DNA of 6,249 nucleotides from Muricomes sp. (GTDB lineage: Bacteria; Bacillota; Clostridia; Lachnospirales; Lachnospiraceae). Under the pieces are notes generated by a model, which saw only the letters and a list, made by a program, of their open reading frames with translations, was not told the DNA's origin and did no database searches. This document shows positions 6,209-6,249 of the stretch, piece after piece. The stretch lies in NCBI GenBank assembly GCA_020024675.1, contig JAHHTM010000080.1, positions 1-6,249 on the forward strand, read 5' to 3'. How positions within the stretch are numbered: the first letter of the stretch is position 1; each line of letters opens with the position of its first letter. Position numbers and translations under genes: made by a program.

Positions 6209-6221
6209 TTTATAGTATAAT
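6193..6221 (+). promoter_or_regulatory. Divergent plus-strand promoter leading off the right edge
   Basis: On the plus strand there is a -35 box TTGCGT (6193-6198), a 17-nt spacer, and a perfect -10 box TATAAT (6216-6221). It is the exact mirror image of the minus-strand promoter about the centre at 6200.5. Its gene is not in the window. An ATG at 6241 lacks a recognisable ribosome binding site, so the real start is probably further right. Confidence 0.55.
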
Positions 6222-6249
6222 GTACTGATAAAATATTTTCATGCTTATT

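Overview
The window is a compact, AT-rich bacterial chromosomal segment in which every gene I can support is read from the minus strand. Protein styles (a clostridial-type MutY iron-sulphur loop, GlnH/GlnP/GlnQ-like transporter genes), strong AAGGAGG-type ribosome binding sites, GTG start use and T-rich hairpin terminators point to a low-GC Firmicute, most likely a Clostridia member such as Lachnospiraceae. The family assignment is inference from style, not from a marker gene. I see no mobile element, CRISPR array, tRNA or rRNA.

In the direction of transcription (right to left) there are three units. First is a two-gene unit: a Cof-type HAD phosphatase followed, with a 7-nt overlap, by uppP (undecaprenyl-diphosphate phosphatase), closed by a clear hairpin terminator at 4422-4452. 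Its promoter lies at 6180-6208, and its -35 box is half of a perfect 16-bp palindrome (6193-6208). The other half is the -35 box of an equally spaced plus-strand promoter, so a divergent gene probably begins just beyond the right edge.

Second is a polar amino-acid ABC uptake operon: substrate-binding lipoprotein, then an attenuator-like hairpin, then the permease, then the ATPase, which overlaps the permease by 14 nt. It has an extended -10 promoter (4291-4318), preceded by four direct copies of TGCATAAAA (4363-4422) that may be regulator sites. It ends at a GC-rich terminator at 1861-1890. The binding protein captures the substrate at the membrane surface, the permease forms the channel, and the ATPase powers it.

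Third is one long gene (102-1832) that fuses a complete SfsA nuclease-like protein to a complete MutY adenine glycosylase. This is the most unusual item in the window. A promoter sits in and just past the 3' end of this gene and probably drives a gene leaving the left edge, of which only the first codons are visible.

Apart from the SfsA-MutY fusion and the two regulatory arrangements, this is ordinary housekeeping DNA. I found no convincing new multi-gene system.
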